Shown in pieces: positions 19,901-29,285 of a stretch of 64,000 nt of DNA. The stretch covers positions 558,001 to 622,000 of the forward strand of contig CBDCHN010000012.1 in assembly GCA_965217305.1 (NCBI GenBank). The letters run 5' to 3'. Made by a program: the position numbers and the translations under genes. Below the pieces are notes generated by a model. The model was given only the letters and a program-made list of their open reading frames with translations. It searched no databases and was not told the origin of the DNA. Each line of letters opens with the position of its first letter. The stretch's first letter is position 1. This stretch comes from Tunicatimonas sp965217305 (lineage in GTDB: Bacteria; Bacteroidota; Bacteroidia; Cytophagales; Cyclobacteriaceae).

Positions 19901-20979
19901 TGGTTGTAAGTCCAGTATCTAGATAAGCAATTTTACCATTTCTACTTGTTGCAATAGAAGCTTGTCCTACTTCCTGAAAAGTGGTGCTACCCAAGGTGGT
20001 ACGCTCCACAATGTAGCCCTCAGTACGCAACCGCGGACGTTCCCAATTTAATTGGACCGTTTGCTTGGATAGTCTAGTGACCGATAACCCTTGGGGTGCG
20101 AACGGTACATTCAACACGCGGAAAGTCGTGTCTACTGATTGGTAAGAATATCCGCAACTGTTTTGATCAGTTTCAATTATTTGATAAGTATAGTTTCCGG
20201 GAGTTGATGGTGTGGTTACTGTTATGTATCTAATATCGCTGACCGGCCCAGCTACGGTATCGCCGTTTAATTCAACATGAAAAGTGTTATGCAGGTAGTA
20301 TTCATCACTCAACGTAAAACGAAGGGTTTTGCTAGTATGAATACTGTCACCAAATACGTCTGTACGTACTGAAAGTGGCTTTGAGAAGGTTGGCAAAGGA
20401 TGGACGTAATATGTTTTAGCCAATGAGCTAGTTTCTGATTCGCTGAATGTTTTAAGAGTTACTTGGTGATCACCCGGCGAATTAACTGAATGGCTATAGT
20501 GGTAAGTATCAGCTTGCTTTGTACCGTCTACCCACCATTCGAAACGATGAGCCGGATTGCTTAGGTTTGTGAACTGGATTGGTTCATTATCCTTCTCACA
20601 AAAACGACGGTTTTCTCGCTCGAAGATTGGGAGGGGCTCAACTGATCCTAAATCCTGGCCGACTTTATATATAGTTTTACTGCCTGTTGTTACGAAGCCT
20701 GTACCGCCGCCTGTAAAATGAATATCTCTAGTACCGGAGCTAAAGTCATAGGCCAAAGGCTCCCAATACTTCCCCCCGTTAGTAGTATAAAGCACTATAT
20801 ATCTATCTTGGTAGCGGCTGGAAATGATGCCTTCGTCTTTGTTGAAAAAGTGGATATCGTGATGATTAGAGAAAAGAGAATAAAAGTACTTTTGCCAAGA
20901 TATACCTTGGTCATCACTGGTGTAGATATTTATACCATTTGTCGCATACCAGCGATCGCTACTAGGCGCTACTACTTTA

Positions 20980-22021
20980 ACGTCAGTTATTCTGGAAGTT
21001 GCTGAATGAGAGGGCGTTGAGTTGCGTAGAAGCGTAAAAAAGTCAAGATTTGCAGTGGAATTAAATCTTCATTGTACAAAACAAAGAATCATGCAAATCT
21101 TGACGACAACAAAACTAACGGAAATTTTTGTGGAAACCGATGACTTCCTACTGGATTTAGCTCAGCAAACGGCTCTTCAAGGCCTGCCTGTCCCCGCCTT
21201 CCACTCACGCTTTGCGCGAAGCGAAGTCATAACGACCCTAATTGCTTATCATCATTCGGGACGCAAATGCTTCAAATACTTCTATTGTCAAGATGTGCTG
21301 AAGACTTTTCAAAGCTGGCTTCCTGATGCCCCTTGCTATGAACGCTTCGTAGCCCTGATCCCGCACGTAGTGCTGGAACTCTATCTGTTGCTCAAAAGCC
21401 GTTGCCAGCCCGCTTTAGCAGAAAACTACATTGACAGCAAACCTTTGAAAGCTTGTCACATCAAACGAGAAGCACAACACAAAGTGATGGCTGATTGGGC
21501 CAGCAAAGGCAAGGGCACGTTAGGTTGGTTTTACGGCTTCAAAATGCACGTAGTCATCAACCGGGAAGCACAGCTAGTCAACTTTCTGCTCACGGCAGGC
21601 AACGTAGCTGACAACAATCACCAGGTGTTGAACTACCTGCTCAAAGAAGTAGAAGGAAAAGTATACGGCGACAAAGGTTATTTGAGCACCCTGAAAGAAG
21701 AGTTACTTAGCAAAGGGGTAGACCTAAGGGCCAAGATGCGCCGCAACGGAAAGAAAGATGCTATTGTCCATCAAAAGGACGCTTATTATCATCGTCATCG
21801 CGGACTCATTGAGTCAGTCTTTGGCCAGTGCGTAGGTCTCATTGATTTAGAGCATACTCGCCATCGGGCCCCTATTAACTATCTATGCAACGTCTTTGCT
21901 GCCCTGCTGGCTTACACCTTTGCCGATCAGCATCCGCGAATCATTGCTTTTGAAGATCGTGGCCGACTGCTACATGCCGCTTGATTTTGTATTATTTTTA
22001 GAAACCTAGAATAACTGACGT
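20980..22021 (+). mobile_element. IS982-family insertion sequence, copy 3 of 3
   Basis: A 1042-bp copy with ACGTCAGTTATTCT terminal repeats, in the opposite orientation to copies 1 and 2. The 7-bp target duplication TACTTTA is at 20973-20979 and 22022-22028. It interrupts the T9SS protein gene. Confidence 0.93.
21091..21984 (+). CDS. IS982-family transposase (copy 3)
   Basis: The 297-residue product has the same sequence as copies 1 and 2. Catalytic residues are the Asp in NYIDSKPLK, Asp in VYGDKGYLS and Glu in RGLIESVFGQ. It is transcribed against the interrupted secreted-protein gene. Identity with the other two copies and the perfect target duplication argue that it arrived recently and may still be able to move. 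Confidence 0.9.
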   Translation: MQILTTTKLTEIFVETDDFLLDLAQQTALQGLPVPAFHSRFARSEVITTLIAYHHSGRKCFKYFYCQDVLKTFQSWLPDAPCYERFVALIPHVVLELYLLLKSRCQPALAENYIDSKPLKACHIKREAQHKVMADWASKGKGTLGWFYGFKMHVVINREAQLVNFLLTAGNVADNNHQVLNYLLKEVEGKVYGDKGYLSTLKEELLSKGVDLRAKMRRNGKKDAIVHQKDAYYHRHRGLIESVFGQCVGLIDLEHTRHRAPINYLCNVFAALLAYTFADQHPRIIAFEDRGRLLHAA

Positions 22022-22690
22022 TACTTTAGAGAAGTTGTAGTCTGATGCTTCTGACACCCAGCTTACCCCGCTGTCTGTAGTTTTTAGGAATACGTTCTTG
22101 CCAAAGATAAACCCGTTCTGCTGATCAATAAAAACAACTTGGTTGAGATCTTCCGTAGTAGAAGAAGGCACATGCTGCCAGTGTACGCCGTCGGTTGTTC
22201 TAATAATTTGTCCTTCGTCCCCCACCATGATTCCTCGTGTAGTTGAGAAGAAATGCATTGCGGTATACCCCGCTCCGTTCTGCCGAGCCTCTTGATACTC
22301 AATAGACCAACTAGTACCTCCGTCAACTGTCTTAGCGACTAGGTTATAGTCTTGGGTAATTCCCGTAATATACCCCTCATTCCGATTGAAGAAATGAAGC
22401 GTCCAGGGTAACATTGAGTTGAAGAGTAAGTGCAGTTGTGGATTGCCTGGTACATAAGGCATTTCCATTTGAGTCCAAGTCTTTCCCCCATCGGTTGTCT
22501 TTAGCTTAGATGTAAAACGGGTTGAGTAACCTACTTGGTCATTTACCATAAAAAGTGAACGGATTTCAGTATCGCTTTGAATCTCTGACCATCCTTGTGA
22601 GAAAATGGGAAAGCTAGCAAAAAGCAGCAGAAGTGATAAAGTAGAAAGTCGCGCCATACAGAGGGATTGAATATGACGTAAATTAAACAA

Positions 22691-22949
22691 TTATACTTTT
22701 CAAGTATAGTATTATACTATATCATACATTACATCAGATAGAAGATCTGTAAGTAGTCGTGCAGATATTAAATTATCAGAGCCTGCTATTTGGAAATTAT
22801 TTTCCCTTGCTATTATTGGTATCGTCGAAGCAACTTTTTATAATTGTCTCACTAACAAATAGTTATAAAATCAGCATCTATATTATTTGCTATTATTTGA
22901 CACAAACTGCCACCCGGTCCAACCCTTAATACTCAAGCACTCCACCAAA
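22691..22949. other. Divergent intergenic region before the conjugation operon
   Basis: An AT-rich stretch between the divergent T9SS gene and the tra operon. It should hold both promoters. Several TATTTG/TTTG-like motifs near 22885-22900 resemble the Bacteroidota -7 element, but none stands out enough to assign. Confidence 0.4.
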
Positions 22950-23231
22950 ATGACACAAAGTCTATTAAACCTGATGAACGCGCCCTTGGCGGTTGCTGCT
23001 TTGATCTTGTGGTTGCTGCTCGCGTTCCTGGCAATCCGGGTCTGCCGAAGGTGGGCCAAAGAACGGAATGCCGTATCGATTATCTACAAGAACCATCCGG
23101 CCATTCCGGTGAAGCAGTACCAGCTTGCTGATGTTGAAGGTGATCTTCAACCGGCGATAAAGCCTAAGCCGCTCGCAGTTAATCAACCAAAATTGCCCTT
23201 GACCCCTGAGCGGAATGTCTGGGACATTTGA
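22950..23231 (+). CDS. Small membrane protein at the head of the conjugation operon
   Basis: From the ATG at 22950 the product has 93 residues: one transmembrane helix (LAVAALILWLLLAFLAIRVC, about residues 12-31), a basic stop-transfer segment (RRWAKERN) and a cytoplasmic tail rich in Lys and Pro. I do not recognise the family. Its position just ahead of the DUF4134/DUF4133-like genes suggests a structural or assembly role in the type IV secretion machine. A longer start at 22887 would add an unlikely 21 residues. Confidence 0.65.
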   Translation: MTQSLLNLMNAPLAVAALILWLLLAFLAIRVCRRWAKERNAVSIIYKNHPAIPVKQYQLADVEGDLQPAIKPKPLAVNQPKLPLTPERNVWDI

Positions 23232-23283
23232 CTTCACTCCTACTTTCTTAACCAATCTCGTAACCCCAAACCAAACCCTTGTT

Positions 23284-23667
23284 ATGCGCAAAAAACGTTC
23301 TTCCTCTTTGTTCGGCATTCCACGCCGTTTACGCTACGCCCTTCGGCGGTCCGTGAGTGAAAAGCACTTTGGCTTACTGTTCCTGTTTGTCTTTGCCGCA
23401 ATGCATCAGACCTTCGGGCAAACCTTGGTAGAAGGGGCGCTGTCCAGCATCCGTAACTGGATCATCGTCATCTTGAACGTGGCCTTCCTGATTGGTATTG
23501 GTATCGGCATCTTCAAAGCGGCCATGAAGTTCTTCACTGGCTCCCCCGATAAGATTGAGTTTATGATCGGAATGATCGTGGCCATTGCCCTGTTCGGTGG
23601 CTTCCAATTCATCGTCGATGACCTGGCTACCTTCCTGGGCGGAGACATCCTGCTGGACGCCAACTAA
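23284..23667 (+). CDS. DUF4134-like conjugal transfer protein (TraE/VirB2-like)
   Basis: The 127-residue product has a basic N-terminus, a signal/transmembrane segment (FGLLFLFVFAAMHQTFGQT) and two more hydrophobic helices (WIIVILNVAFLIGIGIGIF and FMIGMIVAIALFGGFQFIV). The order signal, short loop, two helices with GxGxG and a segment FFTGSPDK resembles DUF4134 (TraE) proteins of Bacteroides conjugative elements, proposed VirB2-like pilin-type subunits. It is translationally coupled: its stop overlaps the next ATG (TAATG at 23665-23669). I chose the ATG at 23284 because the upstream extension has no hydrophobic signal. Confidence 0.7.
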   Translation: MRKKRSSSLFGIPRRLRYALRRSVSEKHFGLLFLFVFAAMHQTFGQTLVEGALSSIRNWIIVILNVAFLIGIGIGIFKAAMKFFTGSPDKIEFMIGMIVAIALFGGFQFIVDDLATFLGGDILLDAN

Positions 23668-23969
23668 TGAAGACTTTCCGTAGCATTGAAAAGCAGGCCC
23701 AGTTACTGGGTCTGCCCATGACCGATCTGTTTGTCCTCTCGTTTGTCATGTCGCTAGCGATTGTCCTGGGTATTGTGCTCAACTTCATGGTGCCGATGAG
23801 CAAGTATTACTTCTGGGGGGTAATTCTTTCCGCAGCAGTAGGCTACCTGCTGCTCAAACGACTGAACCGCAACAAGCATCCCAGTAGGATATTCTCGTAT
23901 CTGTCGTATTGCTTCTTACAGCCCCGACAGGTAGTAGTAAGAAGTGATAGAACTCGCATTAAACACTAA
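23667..23969 (+). CDS. DUF4133-like conjugal transfer protein (TraF/VirB3-like)
   Basis: The 100-residue product has two adjacent transmembrane helices (LFVLSFVMSLAIVLGIVLNFMV and YYFWGVILSAAVGYLLL) followed by a basic tail (KRLNRNKHPSRIF), the typical VirB3-like plan of TraF in Bacteroides-type elements. It overlaps the preceding gene by one base and lies 7 bp before traG, the usual order for VirB3 before VirB4. VirB3 is an inner-membrane partner of the VirB4 ATPase. Confidence 0.72.
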   Translation: MKTFRSIEKQAQLLGLPMTDLFVLSFVMSLAIVLGIVLNFMVPMSKYYFWGVILSAAVGYLLLKRLNRNKHPSRIFSYLSYCFLQPRQVVVRSDRTRIKH

Positions 23970-23976
23970 ACCATTC

Positions 23977-26474
23977 ATGTTACTAACCAAACCTATTCGC
24001 AGACGACCGGGCCGACCTTCCGGAAGGAAGTCTGCCTACCTGGCTCAACGATTGCCGGTCTTTGCCCTGGAGCAAGACAAAGTCATCTTCCGGGACGGAC
24101 GGGTGGCCGTAGGCTTCCGGGTGCAGGGTGCCCCGCTAGAGTCCTGGAGTGAAGGCCACTTTCAGCAGGCCAGCGAGCAGCTCACTCGACAACTAAGGCT
24201 GCTGCCTACCGGCACGGTGGTGCAAAAGACCGACGTCTATTATGACCAGGAGTACCACCCAGAGGGAAAATCCATCGGTGGATCGCCACCCGGCTACTAC
24301 GAAGGTAAGCTGATGGACCACTTCTTCGCCCGGCTGGTACTGCGGCACGAAAGCTATCTGTTCCTGTCGTTTCCGAGTAAGTCTCGCCACCGTTTCAAAC
24401 GTCTGAACCCGATCACCAGCGGCTTCTCGCAAGCCAACTCCGTAGTCAAGAATCCCTTCAGTGGCATAGAAAAGCTACTGCGGGAAGCGGAAGCCATCGC
24501 GAGTGAGTTTGTACAAGGCTTGTTCAGTCTCAAAGATGTCACCTTCACTCGATTGGTCGAAACCGCCCTGAACGAACTACTGGTGCGCTACCTCAAACTC
24601 TCCTTCAACGAAGCAGGCAGCAAGCTCAATCGGGAAGTGTACAAAGATCTGTCCGGGCTGGTCATCGGCGAGAAGAAAGCCAACGTGGTCACCATGGCCG
24701 GGCAGGGCAGCGAAGTGTTTGCTAGTGTAAAAAATGGTGAGGGGTGAGCAGTCCGTACGGCTACGGCCTATCGCAGTACTTGCAGTTTCCGCACATTGTC
24801 ACGCAGTGCCTGTTGGTGGAAGACACCGAACGGGAGTTGAAGTCGCTGGACTTTGAACGCAAACTCAACGACTCGCTGGAATGGCTCACTACGCAAGATC
24901 ACGAGTTGAAAGCCGAAGAACTCGATGAGTTCACCGCCTTTGTCCGTTCCGGCAACGCCCGTCTAGTCAGCCTGCACCAGTCCGTCATCGTCTACAGCAA
25001 CGACGATGAACTACGGCAAAGCTATATTGATAGAACCGTCTCGGCCATTGGTAGTCTCTTCGGAGCGGAAGCCTTGGTAGAAAGCTACGATACGGCCAAT
25101 ATGTTCTTTGCCAGTTTGCCCGGTAACGGCTTCCAGCACTATCGGTGGTTGATCACCGCCGACCAGATAGCGAGTTGCTACCTGCACTGGATGACGAACG
25201 TGTCCGGTGACAAAACAGGAGACTACTTGTGCGACCGCTTCCGCAATCTGTTGCAGGTAAACCTGTTCAACACCAGCCAAGCCAACCAGAACTGCGTGGT
25301 GATCGGCCCTTCCGGTTCGGGCAAGTCCTATACGATGGGCAACTTCATTGCGCAACGTTTGGAACGCGGGGCCCGGCAGATCATCATTGACAAGGGCGGC
25401 ACCTATCGCAACGTGATCTACGCGCTCAATGGCAAAGACTTCGCCCAGACTTACTTCGAGTATACGGCAGAGAAGCCTTTATCCTTCAATCCGTTCTTGC
25501 TGGACAAAGACGCGGAAGGTAACTACCAGCTTACTTCCGAAAAGAGCAACTTCCTGATTGCCGTACTCAGCACCATCTGGAAGGGCGGTGGTAGCGGTTC
25601 TGACTTGTCTCCGGCCGAACGGGCAATCTTTAAAATGATTCTGCCGCGCTACTATCAGCATCTAAACGAAAGTGATTCTGTCTTCCCCGGAATGCACTCC
25701 TTTTATCACTTTTTGCGCCGCTACCAGTCCGAGCACAACGAGGACGCTGACTACCGTTCCGAGTTGAAGTACTTTGATATGGAGCAGTTTCTCATCGTTT
25801 TGAAACCTTTCGTGTCCGGTGAGTACAAAGAAGTGCTGAACGCCGCCCACGAACTGGACATCAGCGAGCATCCGCTGGTCTGCTTTGATCTGGACAAGAT
25901 TAACAGCGACCCGGTGCTTTACCCCGTGGTCACCCTGCTGATCACCGAACTGGCCCTGGACCAAATCCGAAAGTATCCCGACCAGATCAAGTACTTGTAC
26001 CTGGACGAGGCCTGGGCCATGCTGTCCGGCAAGCTCAAAGAGTTCATCGAGGACCTGTTCCGCACCATTCGCAAGAATAACGGTTCGGTCAACATCATCA
26101 CGCAAGGCCTGGGCGAGATCAAGAAGTCCAGTGTCGGGGAAGCGGTATTAGTGAACGCCGCTACCAAGATCATCTTGTGGCACGAAGACAGCAGATTGGT
26201 AGACGAACTAGCCAGTCACCTGGGCTTTACCACCCACGAAGTAGAGTTGATCCGGTCTATACGAATCGAAGAGGATTTCCGCGAACTCTTCATCAAGCAG
26301 GGAGAAGAAGCCAGAGTCTACGTACTGGAAACCTCCCCCCACCTGGATGCGGTACTGTCCTCCAAACCCAGCGAACGGAACTACCTACGGAAGCTTATTG
26401 AGCATTATCACGGTAACCTGCCTTATGCAGTGAATCAGTTTGTAGAAAGCAAGTCAACAGTCGACGGTCGATAG
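23977..26474 (+). pseudogene. traG: traG (VirB4-like conjugation ATPase), one-base frameshift
   Basis: Two frames together give about 833 residues, the normal TraG length. The first (23977-24747) ends NVVTMAGQGSEVFASVKNGEG; the second (24744-26474) starts SSPYGYGLSQYLQFPHIV and holds Walker A GPSGSGKSYTMG (about 195 of that part), Walker B LYLDEAWAML (about 415) and a Gln-sensor ITQGLGEI. One extra G in the GGGG run at 24739-24743 would fuse them as NGEGVSSPYG. It may be a true mutation, a sequencing error, or two coupled genes using the GTG in GTGA. VirB4 ATPases power substrate transfer and pilus assembly. The last codons (STVDGR, stop) come from the downstream repeat cluster. Confidence 0.82.
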
Positions 26475-26600
26475 TCCACAGACTAATAGTTGACAGACCA
26501 CAGTCGATAGTCCGCAGTTAGGAGTCGACAGGCGGTAGACTTTTGACAATCAACTATGGACTATCGACTATGGACTATTAAACTATCGACCCTCTACCCA
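26455..26600. repeat. Hairpin repeat cluster (GTCGATAGTCC family)
   Basis: Repeated units AGTCGATAGTCC(A/G)CAG in one direction (26464-26520) and CTATGGACTATCGACTATGG in the other (26560-26580) form an imperfect inverted-repeat cluster. The first unit supplies the traG stop codon. It fills the traG-traJ gap. Confidence 0.7.
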
Positions 26601-26613
26601 AAGAAAGAACCCC

Positions 26614-27591
26614 ATGAACAATGTAACGGCCAGTACGGAATTCTTAGTTGCCATAGACATTCTCTACGCCCGAACCCATGCCATTGGACTGGCTTTGATT
26701 CCGCTGTTTCTGCTGGTGGTGGTGTTTAATCAGGTGTTTGCCGCTATGGTGTTCAGCCAGCGGTTTCGCTTGGATGCCTACCCCATCGTGCGGGGCTTCG
26801 TGCTGCTGTTCGCTCTGACCTTCTACCGAGACTTCCTAGAGGTGATCAGTGCAACGATTGAAGCCTTGTCAGACTACATTGGTCCGGACAAAACCTTTAT
26901 GCAGAAGCTCTCCGATATGTGGAACCTGTTGCTACCCACCACCGACGACGGCGGACTGCCTGATAGTATGGAAGAGTTGTACCAGACGTTTACTCGCCTG
27001 ATGCAGTTTGACCTGGTCAACTGGCTGCTGGCTTTGCTGGAAGGCTCCTTTGTGCATATTGTGAGAAAGGGCATTGAGATTATCCGCCTGGTACTGCTGG
27101 GCTTTCTCTACGTGGTGGGGCCCTTAGCGATTGGCCTGTCCATCATTCCGGGCTTCAATAGCCTGGCCATGAAGTGGCTGCAAAGCTACCTGACGGTGCA
27201 GTTCTGGAGCGTGACGTTGATCATCCTGGATACGCTGGTGGCGGAGTTCAATACGCTGTATCTGAACGGACTGCTCTTCACCAACGAACTGGGAGCAGCG
27301 AACTTCGTGCTGGTCAGTTTGGTGATTGTTATTTTGTACTTCATGGTGCCGCACCTGACCAGTTACTACCTGGGGCATTCTCATGCGGCGATCTTCCAGA
27401 GTCGGGTGTTTAGTACGGCGCTACTCGGGGCGGGCATGGCCATGCAAGGGGGAAAGATAGCGGCAGCCGGAGGCAGAGCGGCGCTGGGTGCTGGTAAAGC
27501 AGCGATGGGCAGAGGCAATCAGGCAGTACGCTACGCCTACCGGGGCTATCGCTATCAGCAGTACTCGAATGGGAGTGGACAGGATAGGTAA
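26614..27591 (+). CDS. traJ: TraJ, VirB6-like polytopic membrane protein
   Basis: The 325-residue product has about seven hydrophobic segments: ALIPLFLLVVVFNQVFAAMV, GFVLLFALTFYRDFL, WLLALLEGSFVHIV, LVLLGFLYVVGPLAIGLSII, FWSVTLIILDTLVA and FVLVSLVIVILYFMVPHL. A Gly/Ala-rich C-terminal tail (GAGMAMQGGKIAAAGGRAAL) follows. This matches TraJ of Bacteroides conjugative transposons, the VirB6-like inner-membrane channel component. It follows traG as in CTnDOT (where TraI sits between). There is no signal peptide; the first helix serves as anchor. Function assigned by family layout. Confidence 0.8.
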   Translation: MNNVTASTEFLVAIDILYARTHAIGLALIPLFLLVVVFNQVFAAMVFSQRFRLDAYPIVRGFVLLFALTFYRDFLEVISATIEALSDYIGPDKTFMQKLSDMWNLLLPTTDDGGLPDSMEELYQTFTRLMQFDLVNWLLALLEGSFVHIVRKGIEIIRLVLLGFLYVVGPLAIGLSIIPGFNSLAMKWLQSYLTVQFWSVTLIILDTLVAEFNTLYLNGLLFTNELGAANFVLVSLVIVILYFMVPHLTSYYLGHSHAAIFQSRVFSTALLGAGMAMQGGKIAAAGGRAALGAGKAAMGRGNQAVRYAYRGYRYQQYSNGSGQDR

Positions 27592-27840
27592 GGGAGGGCA
27601 GGTTTTGGGGGGTGGGGATTAGAAACTTGCACAAGTGGCTAAACAGATAGAAAAAACTATGAGCAAAGAAGCTTTAAGGAAAGAGCGCGCCGATAGTCCG
27701 CTTGGTATCCACCAGGTGCCGGAGCAGGGCGACTAACCAAACTAAGGGGGAAGGGGTAGGCCGATACCAGTCATCCGCTACCCTCTCCCGGCGCTCTTTT
27801 GTGTATAAATATTCATCCACCTCAACATCAAACAAGCCTT
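27592..27840 (+). other. traJ-traK gap with a possible 25-residue ORF and a hairpin
   Basis: An ATG at 27659 opens a 25-codon frame to 27736 (MSKEALRKERADSPLGIHQV, then PEQGD); no ribosome site or homologue is evident, so I do not call it a gene. At about 27745-27790 an imperfect G-rich/C-rich hairpin (GGGGAAGGGGTAG with CTACCCTCTCCC) precedes GCGCTCTTTTGTG, possibly an internal attenuator. Confidence 0.3.
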
Positions 27841-28449
27841 ATGTCAACACTGAAAGACTTCAACCGATCCTTCACCGCCATGCGCACACTTGCCCTGGTC
27901 TGTTTGCTGGGCTTTGTGGGCAGCACCATCTTCTATGTGATACACAACCAGCGGGTGCACGAGCACTACCAGAAGCAAACTTACGTGATCACTTCTTGGG
28001 GCACCTTCCCGGCCAGCTACTACAACGGCCGGAAGGTATCTCGTATTGAGGCGCAGAACTGCGTGGAGGACTTTGTCAAGAATATGTTCGCCCACTCTGC
28101 CGAGACCTACCATGAGCATATCAACTACGCGTTGAACTTAATTGACGAAGAGTCCGGCAAACGCATCTACCACGACTTTGAGGAAGGCAAGGTGCACAAG
28201 AACTACATCCGCTACGGCTCCCATACCGAAGTGAAGCTAGACTCAGTCATCATCAACATGAACGCTTTTCCGATTGAGGGTACCTTCTATGCCCTGCAGG
28301 AAGTGCACATCGGCAAGAATGTACGCAGCTTGCCGATTGCCGCCAGCTTCCAGATCGTGCAGGGCTACCGCCACCAGAAGAACCCCTATGGACTACAGCT
28401 CACCGACTTTGACTTCATCGGCTACGAACGAACCATTGAAAAAGACTAA
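27841..28449 (+). CDS. traK: TraK, VirB8-like conjugation protein
   Basis: The product has 202 residues. The N-terminal cytoplasmic stretch MSTLKDFNRSFTAMRT is followed by one transmembrane helix (LALVCLLGFVGSTIFYVI) and a periplasmic domain with NTF2-like character (ARRANGED as FVKNMFAHSAETYHEHINYAL, then IPIAASFQIVQGYRHQKNPYG-like strands near the end). This is the typical architecture of TraK in Bacteroides-type elements, equivalent to VirB8, which nucleates the inner-membrane complex. The ATG at 27841 gives the conserved N-terminus; the frame is open further upstream without support. Traditional neighbours traJ (before) and traN/traM (after) are present. Confidence 0.82.
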   Translation: MSTLKDFNRSFTAMRTLALVCLLGFVGSTIFYVIHNQRVHEHYQKQTYVITSWGTFPASYYNGRKVSRIEAQNCVEDFVKNMFAHSAETYHEHINYALNLIDEESGKRIYHDFEEGKVHKNYIRYGSHTEVKLDSVIINMNAFPIEGTFYALQEVHIGKNVRSLPIAASFQIVQGYRHQKNPYGLQLTDFDFIGYERTIEKD

Positions 28450-28461
28450 CCAAACCAAACT

Positions 28462-29271
28462 ATGAAATCAGTTTTTCCAGCACTGTTACTAGCGTTATCA
28501 GTTCTCGCCGTAGAACGAGTGGTTGCTCAAGACACAATCTACGTATCCAACCAAGCCAAATCCTACCTACTCTTTGATGAGCCGGTGAGCTTGGCCGACG
28601 TGGGCAACCCATCGTTGTACCAAGCTCAGATTGAGGGCAACAGTGTGCTGGTGGTTGCCAGTGCGGATAGCGTGGCCGATACTCCGTTCTACGCCGTGGT
28701 CGGAGGCAAACCCTTCACTGCCCGGTTGCTCTTTCATCCGCATCCGGAAGCTTTCTACGACTTTCGCCTGCCTGCCGGTAGGCAAGGTTCGGAAGGTATC
28801 GAGTCCGAAGCCACCAAGGCAGGAGGGATACCAATCGGGCAAACCCTGGAACGACTGCAACAACTAGCTTCTTACCACGATTTGAACTACGCGGCCGCCC
28901 GGAAGAACGGCATCCGCTTCCGGCTGGTCGGACTGGTGCATGACCTATCAACCACCTACCTAAAGTTCAAAGTAGAAAACCGCACCTCGCTACTCTATCA
29001 AACCGACTTCGTTGGCTTTGAACGGCTGAAACGCTACAAAAAAGGCTTCTTCGCCAAGGACAAAGAAGCCCGCTTCCCGCTGGAACCAGTAACGCAATGG
29101 CGGGTAGAGAAGGTATTGCCATACTCGGAAATCTACTTGTACTACGCCCTGCCGATGCAATCGCTGGAGCGAAAGGAAGCCATCATTGCTACGCTTCGCG
29201 AGGCGGGAAGCACCCGTAGTGTCTCCCTCAAGATTTCATCCCGGCTCATCCGACGAGCTGACTTATACTAA
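28462..29271 (+). CDS. traN: TraN (DUF4138, VirB9-like) with an in-frame LPAGR repeat
   Basis: The 269-residue product has a signal peptide MKSVFPALLLALSVLAVERVVAQ, then the DUF4138 domain: DTIYVSNQAKSYLLFDEPVSL at the start and FRLVGLVHDLSTTYLKFKVENRT with LLYQTDFVGFERLKR in the middle, which is the TraN pattern. TraN is the VirB9-like periplasmic/outer-membrane part of the channel. Residues about 101-109 (DFRLPAGRQGSEG) are encoded by the 20-bp palindrome at 28767-28786, inserted without breaking the frame between the two halves. Gene order here is traK-traN-traM, whereas CTnDOT has K-L-M-N. Confidence 0.82.
   Translation: MKSVFPALLLALSVLAVERVVAQDTIYVSNQAKSYLLFDEPVSLADVGNPSLYQAQIEGNSVLVVASADSVADTPFYAVVGGKPFTARLLFHPHPEAFYDFRLPAGRQGSEGIESEATKAGGIPIGQTLERLQQLASYHDLNYAAARKNGIRFRLVGLVHDLSTTYLKFKVENRTSLLYQTDFVGFERLKRYKKGFFAKDKEARFPLEPVTQWRVEKVLPYSEIYLYYALPMQSLERKEAIIATLREAGSTRSVSLKISSRLIRRADLY
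28767..28786. repeat. 20-bp palindromic repeat (LPAGR repeat), copy 2, inside traN
   Basis: CCTGCCTGCCGGTAGGCAAG, identical to the copy at 29345-29364 and 18/20 like the one at 6187-6206. It is read in frame as RLPAGRQG. Confidence 0.9.
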
Positions 29272-29285
29272 CCTTTTTACCACCA

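Larger units (their letters stand above)
17019..22657 (-). pseudogene. Giant secreted T9SS protein gene, interrupted by IS982 copy 3
   Basis: The intact protein would have about 1550 residues. The signal peptide is MARLSTLSLLLLFASFPIFSQ (other in-frame ATG at 22690). The first ~350 residues hold BNR/YCF48-like propeller repeats (VGYSTRFTSKLKTTDGGKTW, VDGGTSWS, TTDGVHW, TTDSGVSW, TTNGGKYW). PKD-like and fibronectin III domains follow, then a pectate-lyase/parallel-beta-helix region (IYVREGADPTNRGTSW, NEIWVAAGTYYP), further FN3 and PKD domains, and a type A T9SS sorting tail (VIKLYPNPVTEKVTIEL). It would be an outer-surface or secreted protein, perhaps adhesive or carbohydrate-binding. IS982 at 20980-22021 cuts it; with one TACTTTA copy kept the frame joins as NFSKVVAPSSDRW, so the rest is undamaged. 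Confidence 0.85.

Noticed and set aside
24735..24750. Programmed -1 frameshift in traG
   Set aside because: There is no slippery heptamer or following structure that I can see; a simple base loss in the G run is the simpler explanation.
27659..27736. 25-codon ORF between traJ and traK as a TraL-like gene
   Set aside because: Too short, no hydrophobic segment and no ribosome site; kept only as a note in the gap entry.
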